From contig CAKUGY010000004.1 in NCBI GenBank assembly GCA_934654835.1, positions 62,001 through 126,000 of the forward strand: DNA of 64,000 nucleotides. Direction: 5' to 3'. Shown here piece by piece: positions 25,967 through 34,250 of this stretch. Position numbers and translations under genes: made by a program. How positions within the stretch are numbered: the stretch's first letter is position 1; every line of letters begins with the position of its first letter. A model generated the notes under the pieces. It was not told the origin of the DNA. It did no database searches and was given only the letters and a program-made list of their open reading frames with translations. The stretch comes from an uncultured Collinsella sp. (GTDB lineage: Bacteria > Actinomycetota > Coriobacteriia > Coriobacteriales > Coriobacteriaceae).

Positions 25967-27559
25967 ATGACCACGTTTACGACCCCCACGCGCCATACTG
26001 ATCGCACCGCAGGACTTCATTACGTTGAGTCCCCCGTGCGCCAGCGCGCCGTTCTCACCTGTGGCAGCTGGCGCCGCGTGACCCGCCGCATTGTTTGCGG
26101 TCTGACCTGCGCGCTCACCGTGAGCTCGCTGCTCATGCCGAGCATCTCGTTTGCAGCCGAGTGGGTCGAGGTCGACGGCAACACCTATACCGCCGGCGTC
26201 GCAGCCGGCGACGGCAGCACGTGGGCTTGGGACGGCACCGACAACATGACCCTCAATGGTTATAACGGTGGAGGCATCGCTGCCGGCGGCAAGCTCAACG
26301 TGAGTTACGAGGGCAACAATACGGTTGCCAACGAGTCCGGCGACGGCATTTCCGTTGTGGACGGTGCCAATGAGAGCGCCGAGCTCAACATCTCCGGAAC
26401 GGGCACCCTGACGGCAACCGCCGAAGGTGACGCCTTGTATTCAGAGCGCGATATGACGATCAGCGGAACAGGTGCCGTTAACGCCACGGGCGACGCCAGC
26501 GGTATATATACCCAAGGCGACCTTTCGATCAATACGAGCGGAACCGTTACCGCCAAGGGCACGCGTGCCGAGGGTATCCGCACCGACGGCGACATAACCA
26601 TAGCCGGTGGCGGCACAGTCGACACATGTTCCGAGCAGGACTTCGGCATCATCGCCAAAGAAGCTCTCACGGTATCCAACAGTACGCTAATCGCCCAAGG
26701 ATCCAGGGGCGGCATATACGCCTTCGAAGGCCTGACTATTGATGCGGCGACAGTTCGAGCGTACGCATACGACACGCACAGCGAGGATCCCGTCGCCATC
26801 TTCACCGACGAGGGCGACATCACCATTAAAAATGGCTCATTCGTTCACGCCTATGCCGAAGGCGAAAACGCCATAGGAATCTACTCGTACAATTATGACG
26901 CCGGTGAACCTGGCGGGCGCATCTTCATCAGCGACTCGACCGTCGAAGCCATTGCCCACTACGTCAACCACGATGGAGGCAACCAGCCTCTGCCGCCCAT
27001 CATCAATGGCGGCTTTGTCGAAGTGGACCCAGACGTGAATGCCCGCACGTTCGGCATCTTGGCTTTCACCGAGCACGGCCTAACGCCTGCGACCATCTCC
27101 ATCACACGCAGCCGTGTAACGGCAGAGGGCGACACTGCCGCCATTATGGCTGTCGTTAATAGCGCGGACGGCAGCATTTCCGGCACGATCAATATCGTCG
27201 ACAGCGTTATCGAAACCCCCAACGGCGGACGCATTTGCGACGTGCGCTTCGACGACACCGGCATCGATGGCGCTCCGTACCAGCGCGGCCAGACGATCGG
27301 CACCGCCAACGACGTCATCACGGACCTGGATAGCGACGCCATCGCCAAGCGCGCCGTCATCGTTCCGGTGGAGACACCCCAGGCAAAGCCCGAGTCGAAG
27401 CCTAAGGTAACGACCGCCGCCGCGACCATTAAGCATGTCGACACCAAGGACACGCTTGCGGCAACGGGTGACGCTTCCGTTATGGGCGCCGTCGCTGCCG
27501 CCATTACGGGCATGGCAGCCGTCGTCGCCGGCATCTTTACCAGCCGCAAGCGCTCGTAA
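25967..27559 (+). CDS. Secreted surface repeat (beta-helix-like) protein, paralogue 2
   Basis: 530 aa, paralogous to the protein at 20438. It shares the N-terminal GSWRRVTRRI, signal segment and cleavage site (FAAEWVEVDG), repeated units such as GITIAGGGTV and a C terminus with TLAATGDAS, a hydrophobic segment and RKRS. LAATG fits the LAXTG consensus of class E sortases of actinobacteria. Ribosome site: AGGAG before the ATG. The two copies have diverged in the middle (for example the PLPPIINGGFVEVDPDVN insert). They are likely surface-displayed adhesins or glycan-binding proteins; the ligand is unknown. Confidence 0.8.
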   Translation: MTTFTTPTRHTDRTAGLHYVESPVRQRAVLTCGSWRRVTRRIVCGLTCALTVSSLLMPSISFAAEWVEVDGNTYTAGVAAGDGSTWAWDGTDNMTLNGYNGGGIAAGGKLNVSYEGNNTVANESGDGISVVDGANESAELNISGTGTLTATAEGDALYSERDMTISGTGAVNATGDASGIYTQGDLSINTSGTVTAKGTRAEGIRTDGDITIAGGGTVDTCSEQDFGIIAKEALTVSNSTLIAQGSRGGIYAFEGLTIDAATVRAYAYDTHSEDPVAIFTDEGDITIKNGSFVHAYAEGENAIGIYSYNYDAGEPGGRIFISDSTVEAIAHYVNHDGGNQPLPPIINGGFVEVDPDVNARTFGILAFTEHGLTPATISITRSRVTAEGDTAAIMAVVNSADGSISGTINIVDSVIETPNGGRICDVRFDDTGIDGAPYQRGQTIGTANDVITDLDSDAIAKRAVIVPVETPQAKPESKPKVTTAAATIKHVDTKDTLAATGDASVMGAVAAAITGMAAVVAGIFTSRKRS

Positions 27560-27611
27560 CTCCAAGCCTCGTGACGCTCGATTAATTCGGGCGTGCACCG
27601 TCCCATGGTAA

Positions 27612-27641
27612 GCGGCCGCCGGACCTCCCACCGGCGGCCGC
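27612..27641. terminator. GC-rich hairpin after surface paralogue 2
   Basis: GCGGCCGCCGG and CCGGCGGCCGC form an 11-bp stem with an 8-nt loop. The T-tract is weak, so termination is inferred from strength and position. Confidence 0.65.
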
Positions 27642-27697
27642 GCCGCGTTTGAACGGCCCCTATTCGGTTGTTCACTCAAAACAAATGAGCGCCTTGC

Positions 27698-28717
27698 CTA
27701 CAACAATACGAACTGCTTCAGGGCGGCGCGACTCGATACTCCCAGCTTGGCATAGGTGCTCGACAGGCGATTCTTGACCGTGCCACGCGAGATACCCATA
27801 TGGGCGGCAATCTCATCATTGGTCCAGCCGCGACAGGCCAGCATGGCGATGGCAAATTCCGTCGTGGTCAGGCTTTCGGCAACAGTGGCGCCCGCACCCG
27901 GATTATGCACGCGACGCCAGCCGCCACTAAAGCGCCTGGTGACCTTGATAATCTCCGCAAACTCCTGCGGGTGGTCCTTCTTTAGGCATGACTCCAACAC
28001 GCCCTGCAAAAGCCCGTGATGCTCGCCGACGATCTCGATTAAGCCGTCAGGCTGCGCGATCTGCCACGCGCGCATAAAGTGAGTATTCGCGCGGTCGGCC
28101 TCGCGTTGGTTGATCCACCCAACGGCGGCGATCAGATGCAAGAAGACCTCGGGGATGGGATAGCTTTCCTGCTTCATCGACAGGGCGTTCTCTGCCATGC
28201 CCACGCAGCGCCCGTAATCGCCATCGAGGTAGGCACGGTGCGCCAGCGCATAGGTTGCAAACAGGCGCAGCCCCTCGGGCAGCAACGATGCATACGAATC
28301 GAATTCACTGCGCGACACCGGCGAGGGAAAGTGCAGCAGCACGCAGGCGCTCGCCGCAAGCAGCATATATGAGGCCTGGGCGCGTGGATCCTTTGCCGTC
28401 CTTTGGCCCTTTCCCGTCTCCTCGAGATACGCAAGGCAGCGGCGCGCGGCCAGTGCGCGATTCAGTGACAGGTTTGCATACGCACACAACAGGCAGGCGG
28501 ACAGACGGAGCGAAAGGTCATCCGATAACAGGTACGGCTCCGCCAAGCGTCGTGCCTCATCGGGACAACCGCGATAGTAGTGCGCCTCGGCGCACGCGAT
28601 AACGCCATAGTCATCTTTGAGCATCACGTCGAGGGTTTTGTCGAGCGTCCCGGGCTCAAATGCCGTGCAGATAAGCGGCATGGGGAAACGCCAGTTGTCG
28701 GTATATATCCGATCCAC
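27698..28717 (-). CDS. LuxR-type HTH regulator with an N-terminal helical (TPR-like) region
   Basis: 339 aa from GTG 28717, which has AGGGGAGG 6 nt upstream; an ATG six codons earlier lies within that ribosome site. The C-terminal 60 residues are a LuxR/GerE helix-turn-helix (TTEFAIAMLACRGWTNDEIA, GISRGTVKNRLSSTYAKLGV). The remainder is alpha-helical repeats resembling TPR-type sensor regions. The signal and targets are unknown. It is convergent with surface paralogue 2 upstream in the sequence and could regulate it, but nothing in the sequence shows this. Confidence 0.85.
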   Translation of the reverse strand: MDRIYTDNWRFPMPLICTAFEPGTLDKTLDVMLKDDYGVIACAEAHYYRGCPDEARRLAEPYLLSDDLSLRLSACLLCAYANLSLNRALAARRCLAYLEETGKGQRTAKDPRAQASYMLLAASACVLLHFPSPVSRSEFDSYASLLPEGLRLFATYALAHRAYLDGDYGRCVGMAENALSMKQESYPIPEVFLHLIAAVGWINQREADRANTHFMRAWQIAQPDGLIEIVGEHHGLLQGVLESCLKKDHPQEFAEIIKVTRRFSGGWRRVHNPGAGATVAESLTTTEFAIAMLACRGWTNDEIAAHMGISRGTVKNRLSSTYAKLGVSSRAALKQFVLL

Positions 28718-28866
28718 GGCGACCTCCCCTCGCATAGCGGCTCACTTTGATGGTAATGCGAGGGGGTAACGGTAAGTTGGACATGTGGCTCGAAATCCGG
28801 CCCCATCCTGGGACGTTCGCGGTAAATCGGACGACGCCAAGCCCGAGCCCGGCGACGCTCATGCGA

Positions 28867-29763
28867 CTAGATATGCTGACGGATCGCGTCGATATAGGCC
28901 TGACCGTAGCGCGTGAGCGTCGTGTTCTTGCGCGTGATAATGCCGATCTCCATATACTCGTCCACATCGAGCGGAATCGAGATAATGCCAGGGCCGTTGA
29001 GCTCGTGACTGATCACGCCCGAGCACACGGTGTAGCCGTTGAGTCCCATGGCCAAATTGAACAACGTCGCACGGTCGCGCACGCGGATATTCTTGCGGCG
29101 CTCAAACGTCGAGGTCAGTTCCTCGGAATAATAAAACGAGTTGTAGCTGCCCTGTTCGTAGGACAGGAAGGGGTAGTCTTCCAAGTCCTCGAGCGTCACG
29201 CCGGAGCGGCCCGCCAGCGGATGGTCGGCGCATACAAACACATGCGGCGAGGCGCAGAAGAGCCCCTCGAAGACGAGCTCGTTGGCCGCCAGCATACGCT
29301 CGATAACCTCGCGGTTGTGCTCAGACAGATACAGGATGCCCAGCTCGCTTTTCATATGCGCGACATCCTCGATAATCTCGTGGGTCTGTTCCTCGCGCAG
29401 GGTAAAGTCGTAGCGCGCGGCATCGAACTCGCGAATCACGTCGACAAACGCATTGACGGCAAAGGAATAATGCTGGCAGCTCACGCTAAAATGCGGCACC
29501 TGCTCGGACGCACCTTTGTACTTGTCCTCGAGCAGGTCGGCCTGATCGAGCACCTGGCGCGCGTAGCCCAAAAAGGTCTCACCCTCCTCGGACACGATAA
29601 CGCCCTTGTTGGTGCGTTCAAAGATATGAACGCCCATCTCGTTTTCGAGCTCGCGGATCGATGCAGTGATCGAAGGCTGCGACACAAAGAGCCGACGCGA
29701 GGCCTCGGTGATGCTGCCGCATTCGGCAACCTTAACGACATACCTGAGCTGCTGGAGCTTCAT
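28867..29763 (-). CDS. LysR-family regulator
   Basis: 298 aa, starting MKLQQLRYVVKVAECGSITE, with the helix-turn-helix (EASRRLFVSQPSITASIREL) followed by an effector domain. It resembles the CysB/CpsY/MetR-like group of LysR proteins involved in sulphur-amino-acid control; that is a guess from the N terminus. AGGGAGG precedes the ATG. It starts 10 bp after the HAD gene on the same strand and probably shares its transcript. Confidence 0.88.
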   Translation of the reverse strand: MKLQQLRYVVKVAECGSITEASRRLFVSQPSITASIRELENEMGVHIFERTNKGVIVSEEGETFLGYARQVLDQADLLEDKYKGASEQVPHFSVSCQHYSFAVNAFVDVIREFDAARYDFTLREEQTHEIIEDVAHMKSELGILYLSEHNREVIERMLAANELVFEGLFCASPHVFVCADHPLAGRSGVTLEDLEDYPFLSYEQGSYNSFYYSEELTSTFERRKNIRVRDRATLFNLAMGLNGYTVCSGVISHELNGPGIISIPLDVDEYMEIGIITRKNTTLTRYGQAYIDAIRQHI

Positions 29764-29773
29764 AGTGGCCTCC

Positions 29774-30682
29774 CTAGGCGTTCGCGACGCGCGGACCCGC
29801 CGCATCTGCCTGGCGCATAAACGACGGCATCTCCCCCGTCGCCGCACAGGCAGCGATCTGATGCAGGGCTTCGGCAACCGCATCGTCTGCCGCGGCGCCG
29901 ATATGCCAGCGCGCAGCAGCCGTAACGGCCTCATTGGCGTTGGCGACTGCCACAGAGTTGGGAACGGCACCGATCATGGGCAGGTCGTTATCGGAGTCGC
30001 CAAACACGGCCACCTCGTCGGGCGTCAGGCCCAAAGCGCGTGCCAGCTCGAGCGCGGCGCAGCCCTTGTCCCAGCCGGCCGGGAGAATGTCGAACAGGCG
30101 CACACGGTTGTTGGGGAACACGAGCGAGAGCTCCGGCACCTCAGCGGCAACGCGCTCACGCAGCTCGGCGAGCTCTTCGCGCGAGCGGGCGCTCCAGATA
30201 TTCGCCTTGTATACCGGGGTGTCGTCGACAACAGGACGGCACGGGGCCTCTTCGCCCTTGAGCCACGCGTTGCCGCCCGACTCCATGGCGCGACGAACGC
30301 GCTCGGGATCGCTCGTCACGCAATAGGCGTCGTTGTCCCAAAAGTCATCGCCCAGGCTGTAGACCTTTAGATAGGTGTCGTCGGTCTCTTGCTCAAGGTA
30401 GTCGGCCAGGCGCATCAAGGCATCGTTGTCGGTTGCGCGCGAAGCGACCACCTGACCGTCGACAAACATCACCTGCCCGTTGCAAAAGGCGCCGGTCGAG
30501 AAGCACTCGGAACGGTTGCGGAACATCCAGCCCATCGCGGACGGCTGACGGCCCGAAACCGGGCCAAAATGCAGGCCCGCTGCCTGCATAGCATGAATGC
30601 CATCGATGGCGTAGTCGCTGGCACCGTCATGTCCAGCCGGAATCAGCGTATCGTCCATATCGGTCAGCACAAGTTTGATCAT
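29774..30682 (-). CDS. HAD-superfamily phosphatase (Cof type)
   Basis: 302 aa. The catalytic motif I is LVLTDMDDTLI with the nucleophile Asp followed by DD; motif II is GPVSGRQPS; the lysine region is GWDKGCA; motif III/IV is AVFGDSDNDLPMI. A Cof-type cap is likely. It would dephosphorylate a sugar phosphate or related metabolite; the substrate is unknown. GGGGGG lies before the ATG. It is the first gene of an apparent operon with the LysR gene. Confidence 0.92.
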   Translation of the reverse strand: MIKLVLTDMDDTLIPAGHDGASDYAIDGIHAMQAAGLHFGPVSGRQPSAMGWMFRNRSECFSTGAFCNGQVMFVDGQVVASRATDNDALMRLADYLEQETDDTYLKVYSLGDDFWDNDAYCVTSDPERVRRAMESGGNAWLKGEEAPCRPVVDDTPVYKANIWSARSREELAELRERVAAEVPELSLVFPNNRVRLFDILPAGWDKGCAALELARALGLTPDEVAVFGDSDNDLPMIGAVPNSVAVANANEAVTAAARWHIGAAADDAVAEALHQIAACAATGEMPSFMRQADAAGPRVANA

Positions 30683-30730
30683 AGAGCCCCCCAGTCATTT
30701 TCACCGTATCCATTGTAACGACCAGCCAAT

Positions 30731-30812
30731 AAGGGACAGGTTTATTTTGGCAGGTTTTATCTGGGAAAATGCAACGCCCCAGTTGCCACCTACCAAAATA
30801 AACCTGTCCCTT
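30731..30812. repeat. Hairpin element with 20-bp inverted ends (AAGGGACAGG... type)
   Basis: AAGGGACAGGTTTATTTTGG (30731-30750) is the exact reverse complement of 30793-30812. The right-hand side (CCAAAATAAACCTGTCCC and the following TTTTTGGC, 30793-30818) is identical over 26 nt to 52664-52689. It sits between the divergent HAD gene and the thiM riboswitch. Confidence 0.85.
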
Positions 30813-30852
30813 TTTGGCAGGTGCGCTAGTATAGGGAACAACAGATTCGATG

Positions 30853-30945
30853 CGGGAGTGCCGGCGGTGCAGACCACAAGGCTGAGAGGGCATGGGGCCC
30901 AATCCTTTGAACCTGTCAGTTAATGCTGGCGTAGGGAGCATGCCG
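30853..30945 (+). promoter_or_regulatory. TPP riboswitch (THI element) before thiM
   Basis: The conserved core is readable: GGCTGAGAGGG (30880-30890) and TTTGAACCTG near 30906, then AATGCTGGCGTAGGGA near 30922-30937. It should repress thiM-thiamine-binding-thiE when thiamine pyrophosphate is present, through the hairpin terminator at 30954-30983. Confidence 0.95.
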
Positions 30946-30953
30946 CCTTTACC

Positions 30954-30983
30954 GGGGCGCTGTCTATGCACAGCGCCCCTTTT
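30954..30983 (+). terminator. Riboswitch expression-platform terminator
   Basis: GGGGCGCTGT and ACAGCGCCCC form a 10-bp stem followed by TTTTC, 23 nt before the thiM start. It is consistent with transcriptional control by the TPP element. Confidence 0.88.
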
Positions 30984-31005
30984 CTATGCCAAGGAGGCAT
31001 GTGCA

Positions 31006-31845
31006 GTGATTGATTCGGAACAGCTTAAGCAACATATGGTCAAGGCCGTGGAGGAGATTCGCGCCACCAATCCGATGGCCGGCTCCATCACCAACACGGT
31101 GACGATCGACTTTGTCGCCAACGCGCAGCTCGCCGTGGGCGGTTCGGCCGCCATGGTCTATCTGCCCGACGAGGGCGAGGCGCTCGTTGCCGGCGGCGGC
31201 GCCATCTATCTCAACATGGGCACGCTCTTCCCCATCTACGAGCAGACGATTCCCCGCGCGGCCAAGGCGGCACACGACGCCGGCAAGCCCTGGGTGCTCG
31301 ACCCGGTGGGCCTGGGCATCGGCAGCCTGCGCACCCAGCTGGTAAACGAGCTCAAGCAGTACAAGCCCGCCATCGTGCGCGGCAACGCCTCCGAGATTAT
31401 CGCGCTCGCCGGCCTGTGGGGTCTTGAGGGCGAGGCGGCCGATCTGAGCCGCGTGCGCGGTGTCGATACCACCGACACGGTCGATGCCGCCCGTGGCGCC
31501 GCCGTGGCGCTCGCCCGCTACACCGGCGGCGCCGTAGTGGTCTCGGGCGAAGTCGACCTGATCACCGACGGCACGACGGTGGCCAAATCCCACGGCGGCA
31601 GCCCGCTCATGTCCAAGATCACCGGCTGCGGCTGCTCGCAGGGCGGCGTGCTGGCCGTGTACGCCTGTGCCGCCGACCCGTTTACGGCAGCCATCTGCGG
31701 CACCGCCGTCTACAACGTCGCCGGCACGCGTGCCGCCGCTGTCGCCGATGCCCCGGCAAGCTTTAAGGTCGCCTTTATCGACGAGCTCTACCGCGCAACC
31801 GCCCAAGACATCGCCGACAACCGACTCGAGCTCGAGGAGGCATAA
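31006..31845 (+). CDS. thiM: Hydroxyethylthiazole kinase ThiM
   Basis: 279 aa from GTG 31006; AAGGAGG is 8 nt upstream and family similarity starts at once (SEQLKQHMVKAVEEIRATNP). It phosphorylates 4-methyl-5-(2-hydroxyethyl)thiazole for thiamine salvage. Landmarks: NTVTIDFVANAQLAVGGSA, LDPVGLGIG, ALVAGGGAIYLNMGTL and the active-site SKITGCGCSQGG (the cysteine loop). Genes for the thiamine-binding protein and ThiE follow with 3-bp spacing and then overlap. Confidence 0.97.
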   Translation: MIDSEQLKQHMVKAVEEIRATNPMAGSITNTVTIDFVANAQLAVGGSAAMVYLPDEGEALVAGGGAIYLNMGTLFPIYEQTIPRAAKAAHDAGKPWVLDPVGLGIGSLRTQLVNELKQYKPAIVRGNASEIIALAGLWGLEGEAADLSRVRGVDTTDTVDAARGAAVALARYTGGAVVVSGEVDLITDGTTVAKSHGGSPLMSKITGCGCSQGGVLAVYACAADPFTAAICGTAVYNVAGTRAAAVADAPASFKVAFIDELYRATAQDIADNRLELEEA

Positions 31846-31848
31846 GCC

Positions 31849-32190
31849 ATGTCCGAACCCGCAACCAACGCCGGCATGAACACGCTCGTCGCCGTGGCCA
31901 TCGCCCCGTGCGGCACCGGCGACGAACTGTCCGCCGAGGTCGCCGAGGTCGTGCGCGTCATTCGCGAGAGCGGCCTTCCCAACCGCACCAGCTCGATGTT
32001 CACCGAGATCGAAGGCGATTGGGACGAGGTCATGCAAGTCGTGCGCGACGCCACCTTTGTCCTGGCAAACAAGGGCATCCGCACCGAAGTTGTGCTCAAG
32101 GCAGATATTCGCCCCGGGTTTACTGACACCATGAACGGCAAACTCGAGCGCATGGAAGCGCAGATCAAAAAGCAGGAGGAAGCACGATGA
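31849..32190 (+). CDS. Thiamine-binding protein, YkoF/MTH1187 family
   Basis: 113 aa small protein of the thiamine-binding/YkoF-like superfamily (LVAVAIAPCGTGDELSAEVA, VLANKGIRTEVVLKADIRPG, then a charged C-terminal helix). It begins 3 bp after thiM and overlaps thiE by 4 bp (ATGA), so expression is tightly coupled. Related proteins bind thiamine or its HMP moiety. Its place between thiM and thiE supports a role in thiamine salvage, possibly as a carrier; the exact role is not known. Confidence 0.88.
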   Translation: MSEPATNAGMNTLVAVAIAPCGTGDELSAEVAEVVRVIRESGLPNRTSSMFTEIEGDWDEVMQVVRDATFVLANKGIRTEVVLKADIRPGFTDTMNGKLERMEAQIKKQEEAR

Positions 32191-32882
32191 GTATTCGCGA
32201 CAACCTTGATATCTCGGCCTATCTGGTGCTCGGCCCCGAAAACACGCTGGGCCGTCCCGTGGGCGACGTGGTGGCACAAGCACTTGACGCCGGTTTTACC
32301 TGCATCCAGGTGCGCTCTAAGGTGGCAAGTGCGCGCGAGATTATCGCGCTGACGAGCGACGCCGCACAGGCTATCGCCCAAGCCGGCAAGACCGGTCAGG
32401 TCGCCCTGCTCATCGACGACCGCCTGGACTGTGTGCTCGCCGCGCGCGAACAGGGCATTGCTGTCGACGGCGTGCACGTGGGTCAGAGCGATATTCCCGT
32501 CGAGGTCTGTCGCAAGCTGCTGGGCCCCGATGCCATCGTGGGCCTTTCCGCCCGTTGCGAGGAGATGCTCGAGTACGTCAAGACCGCCGACATGAGCCTG
32601 GTCGACTACCTGGGCATCGGCCCGCTCCACGAGACCGAGACCAAGCGCGATTGCGGACGCGCTGCCGACGGCTCCATCATCACCAAAAGCTTTGAGGACT
32701 TGGCCGCGCTCCATGCGGCAAGCCCCGTGCCCATCGTGGTGGGCGGCGGCGTCAAGACGGCCGACCTGCCGCAGCTCAAGGCCACCGGCGTCGACGGCTT
32801 CTTTGTAGTGAGCGCCGTCTGCAGCGCCGACGACCCCCACGCTGCGGCCAAGGAGCTCGTCGACACCTGGCAGCAGGCATAA
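32187..32882 (+). CDS. thiE: Thiamine-phosphate synthase ThiE
   Basis: 231 aa TIM-barrel enzyme joining HMP-pyrophosphate and thiazole phosphate to form thiamine monophosphate. Key residues are in QVRSK (Arg/Lys phosphate site), LLIDDRLDCVLA (Asp), GVHVGQSD, VGLSARCEEM, YLGIGPLHETETK and VVGGGV. It overlaps the preceding gene by ATGA. ThiD and ThiC are not in this window. A hairpin element follows 45 bp downstream. Confidence 0.96.
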   Translation: MSIRDNLDISAYLVLGPENTLGRPVGDVVAQALDAGFTCIQVRSKVASAREIIALTSDAAQAIAQAGKTGQVALLIDDRLDCVLAAREQGIAVDGVHVGQSDIPVEVCRKLLGPDAIVGLSARCEEMLEYVKTADMSLVDYLGIGPLHETETKRDCGRAADGSIITKSFEDLAALHAASPVPIVVGGGVKTADLPQLKATGVDGFFVVSAVCSADDPHAAAKELVDTWQQA

Positions 32883-32926
32883 ACGCAAGCTGAGCAGTTG
32901 CTCCGCAGTCCCATATCTTCAAGAGC

Positions 32927-32972
32927 GGAAAGCGCATCCCAGAATGGACGTCCAAACTGGGATGCGCTTTCC
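32927..32972. repeat. GGAAAGCGCATCCC hairpin element
   Basis: GGAAAGCGCATCCCAG and CTGGGATGCGCTTTCC form a perfect 16-bp stem with 14 nt between. Just beyond, 32984-33040 repeats the theme imperfectly (GCATCCCGTTCTGGACG, GGGACGTGCTTTCCGC), so two related hairpins lie in tandem between thiE and the convergent patatin gene. Confidence 0.8.
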
Positions 32973-33056
32973 ATATAGAGGCTCAACGGGAAACCGCATC
33001 CCGTTCTGGACGCAAATTCCGGGACGTGCTTTCCGCTGAGCCCACGGCAGACGCCC

Positions 33057-33926
33057 CTACCCTGCCAGGTATGCCTCCAGCGCCGGCAGCGTCGCCTCTG
33101 CATCGTGGCGACCGACCTGATAGATGCGCTCAAGCTCATCGGGCTCGCGGCAGAGTGACGGCACCTTTACCGATTCGCTCGGCCGCACCACAAAGATCTC
33201 GCCGGCCGCCTCGCGACGCGCCAAGTCATCGAGCGTGGCGTTGTACACCTCGTGCCGATGCTCCAGCGCTGCAACAAACTCCGGGTAATGACGGAACACG
33301 CGCCGCAGCATGGGCATCACGCTATTGGGCTGCTTCACAAAGCCCGCCGGCTGCGTGAGCACCACCACGTTACGGTCATAGCCCTGCGCAAACAGCCAGG
33401 CGCTGGGAATGGAATCGGCAACGCCACCATCCAGATATTTGCGTCCCTCAATAGCCACGGGGCGCGTTGCCACGGGAATCGCCGACGAGGCCCGAATCCA
33501 CTCGATATCGCGCTCGTCGCCATAGGGCATATCGTGGTAGACCGCCTCGCCCGTCTCGATATCGGTGCATACACACGTAAACCGCATGGGGCAGGCGCGG
33601 TACGCCTCCAGGTCGATGGGATCGCGCTCGAGCGGCACCTCGTGATAGGCAAAATCGGCATTGAACATATCACCGGTACGCAGCCAGCTCGTCACGCTCG
33701 CATAGCGCTTGTCGGCGCAATAGGCCTTGTTGTAACGGATGGCGCGACCGATCTGGCGCGATTTAAAGTTGTAGCCAAACGCCGCCCCCGCCGAGACGCC
33801 CACCATATGATCGCAGGTCAGGCCATGCTCCATCCAAACATCGAGCACGCCCGCCGTATACATGCCGCGGTAGCCGCCTCCCTCGAGCGCAAGCCCCACC
33901 GTGCGCGTCGTATCCGGCTGTGCCAT
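33057..33926 (-). CDS. Patatin-like phospholipase
   Basis: 289 aa. Patatin motifs: oxyanion loop LALEGGGYRGMYTAG near residues 13-27, nucleophile Ser in GVSAGAAFG, and the catalytic Asp in KYLDGGVADS. They hydrolyse acyl esters of lipids; some bacterial members protect or attack membranes. No signal peptide, so cytoplasmic. Start: ATG with GGAG before it, 28 codons within a longer frame that has no family similarity. The specific substrate is unknown. Confidence 0.92.
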   Translation of the reverse strand: MAQPDTTRTVGLALEGGGYRGMYTAGVLDVWMEHGLTCDHMVGVSAGAAFGYNFKSRQIGRAIRYNKAYCADKRYASVTSWLRTGDMFNADFAYHEVPLERDPIDLEAYRACPMRFTCVCTDIETGEAVYHDMPYGDERDIEWIRASSAIPVATRPVAIEGRKYLDGGVADSIPSAWLFAQGYDRNVVVLTQPAGFVKQPNSVMPMLRRVFRHYPEFVAALEHRHEVYNATLDDLARREAAGEIFVVRPSESVKVPSLCREPDELERIYQVGRHDAEATLPALEAYLAG

Positions 33927-34250
33927 GTGACCATCTCCGTTCCTGCGTTTTAAAACGGGACAAGTATACCCGTCAACATATATCGACTCAGTCGCATTTT
34001 CATCGAACATCGCATCGTCGCGCTACCGCTTGGCGAATAGTAGCCGCCCACAGCATGGACATCCATATATAATTGTGTATTGTTGTTTGCGCTACTCAGC
34101 TGTTATCAACAGTGAACATTAGCCGGCAAAGTAACTCAACAACGCAGCAAGGCGGGGGCCTGGATACACGCAAGGCGCCGAGCAACGACGCGTGTACACT
34201 ACGAGCTCGCCCGACGCCATCCGCCCCGACCTCAGAAAGCCGCTTACAAC
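33927..34250. other. Intergenic gap upstream of the GGDEF/EAL gene
   Basis: No gene was found. It holds an AT-rich stretch (CATATATAATTGTG near 34065) that could be a promoter, and a small palindrome CTGTT-ATC-AACAG near 34099-34111. A c-di-GMP riboswitch was looked for and not recognised. Confidence 0.4.

Noticed and set aside
33927..34250. Possible c-di-GMP riboswitch before the GGDEF/EAL gene
   Set aside because: Neither the GEMM-I nor GEMM-II conserved sequences are present.
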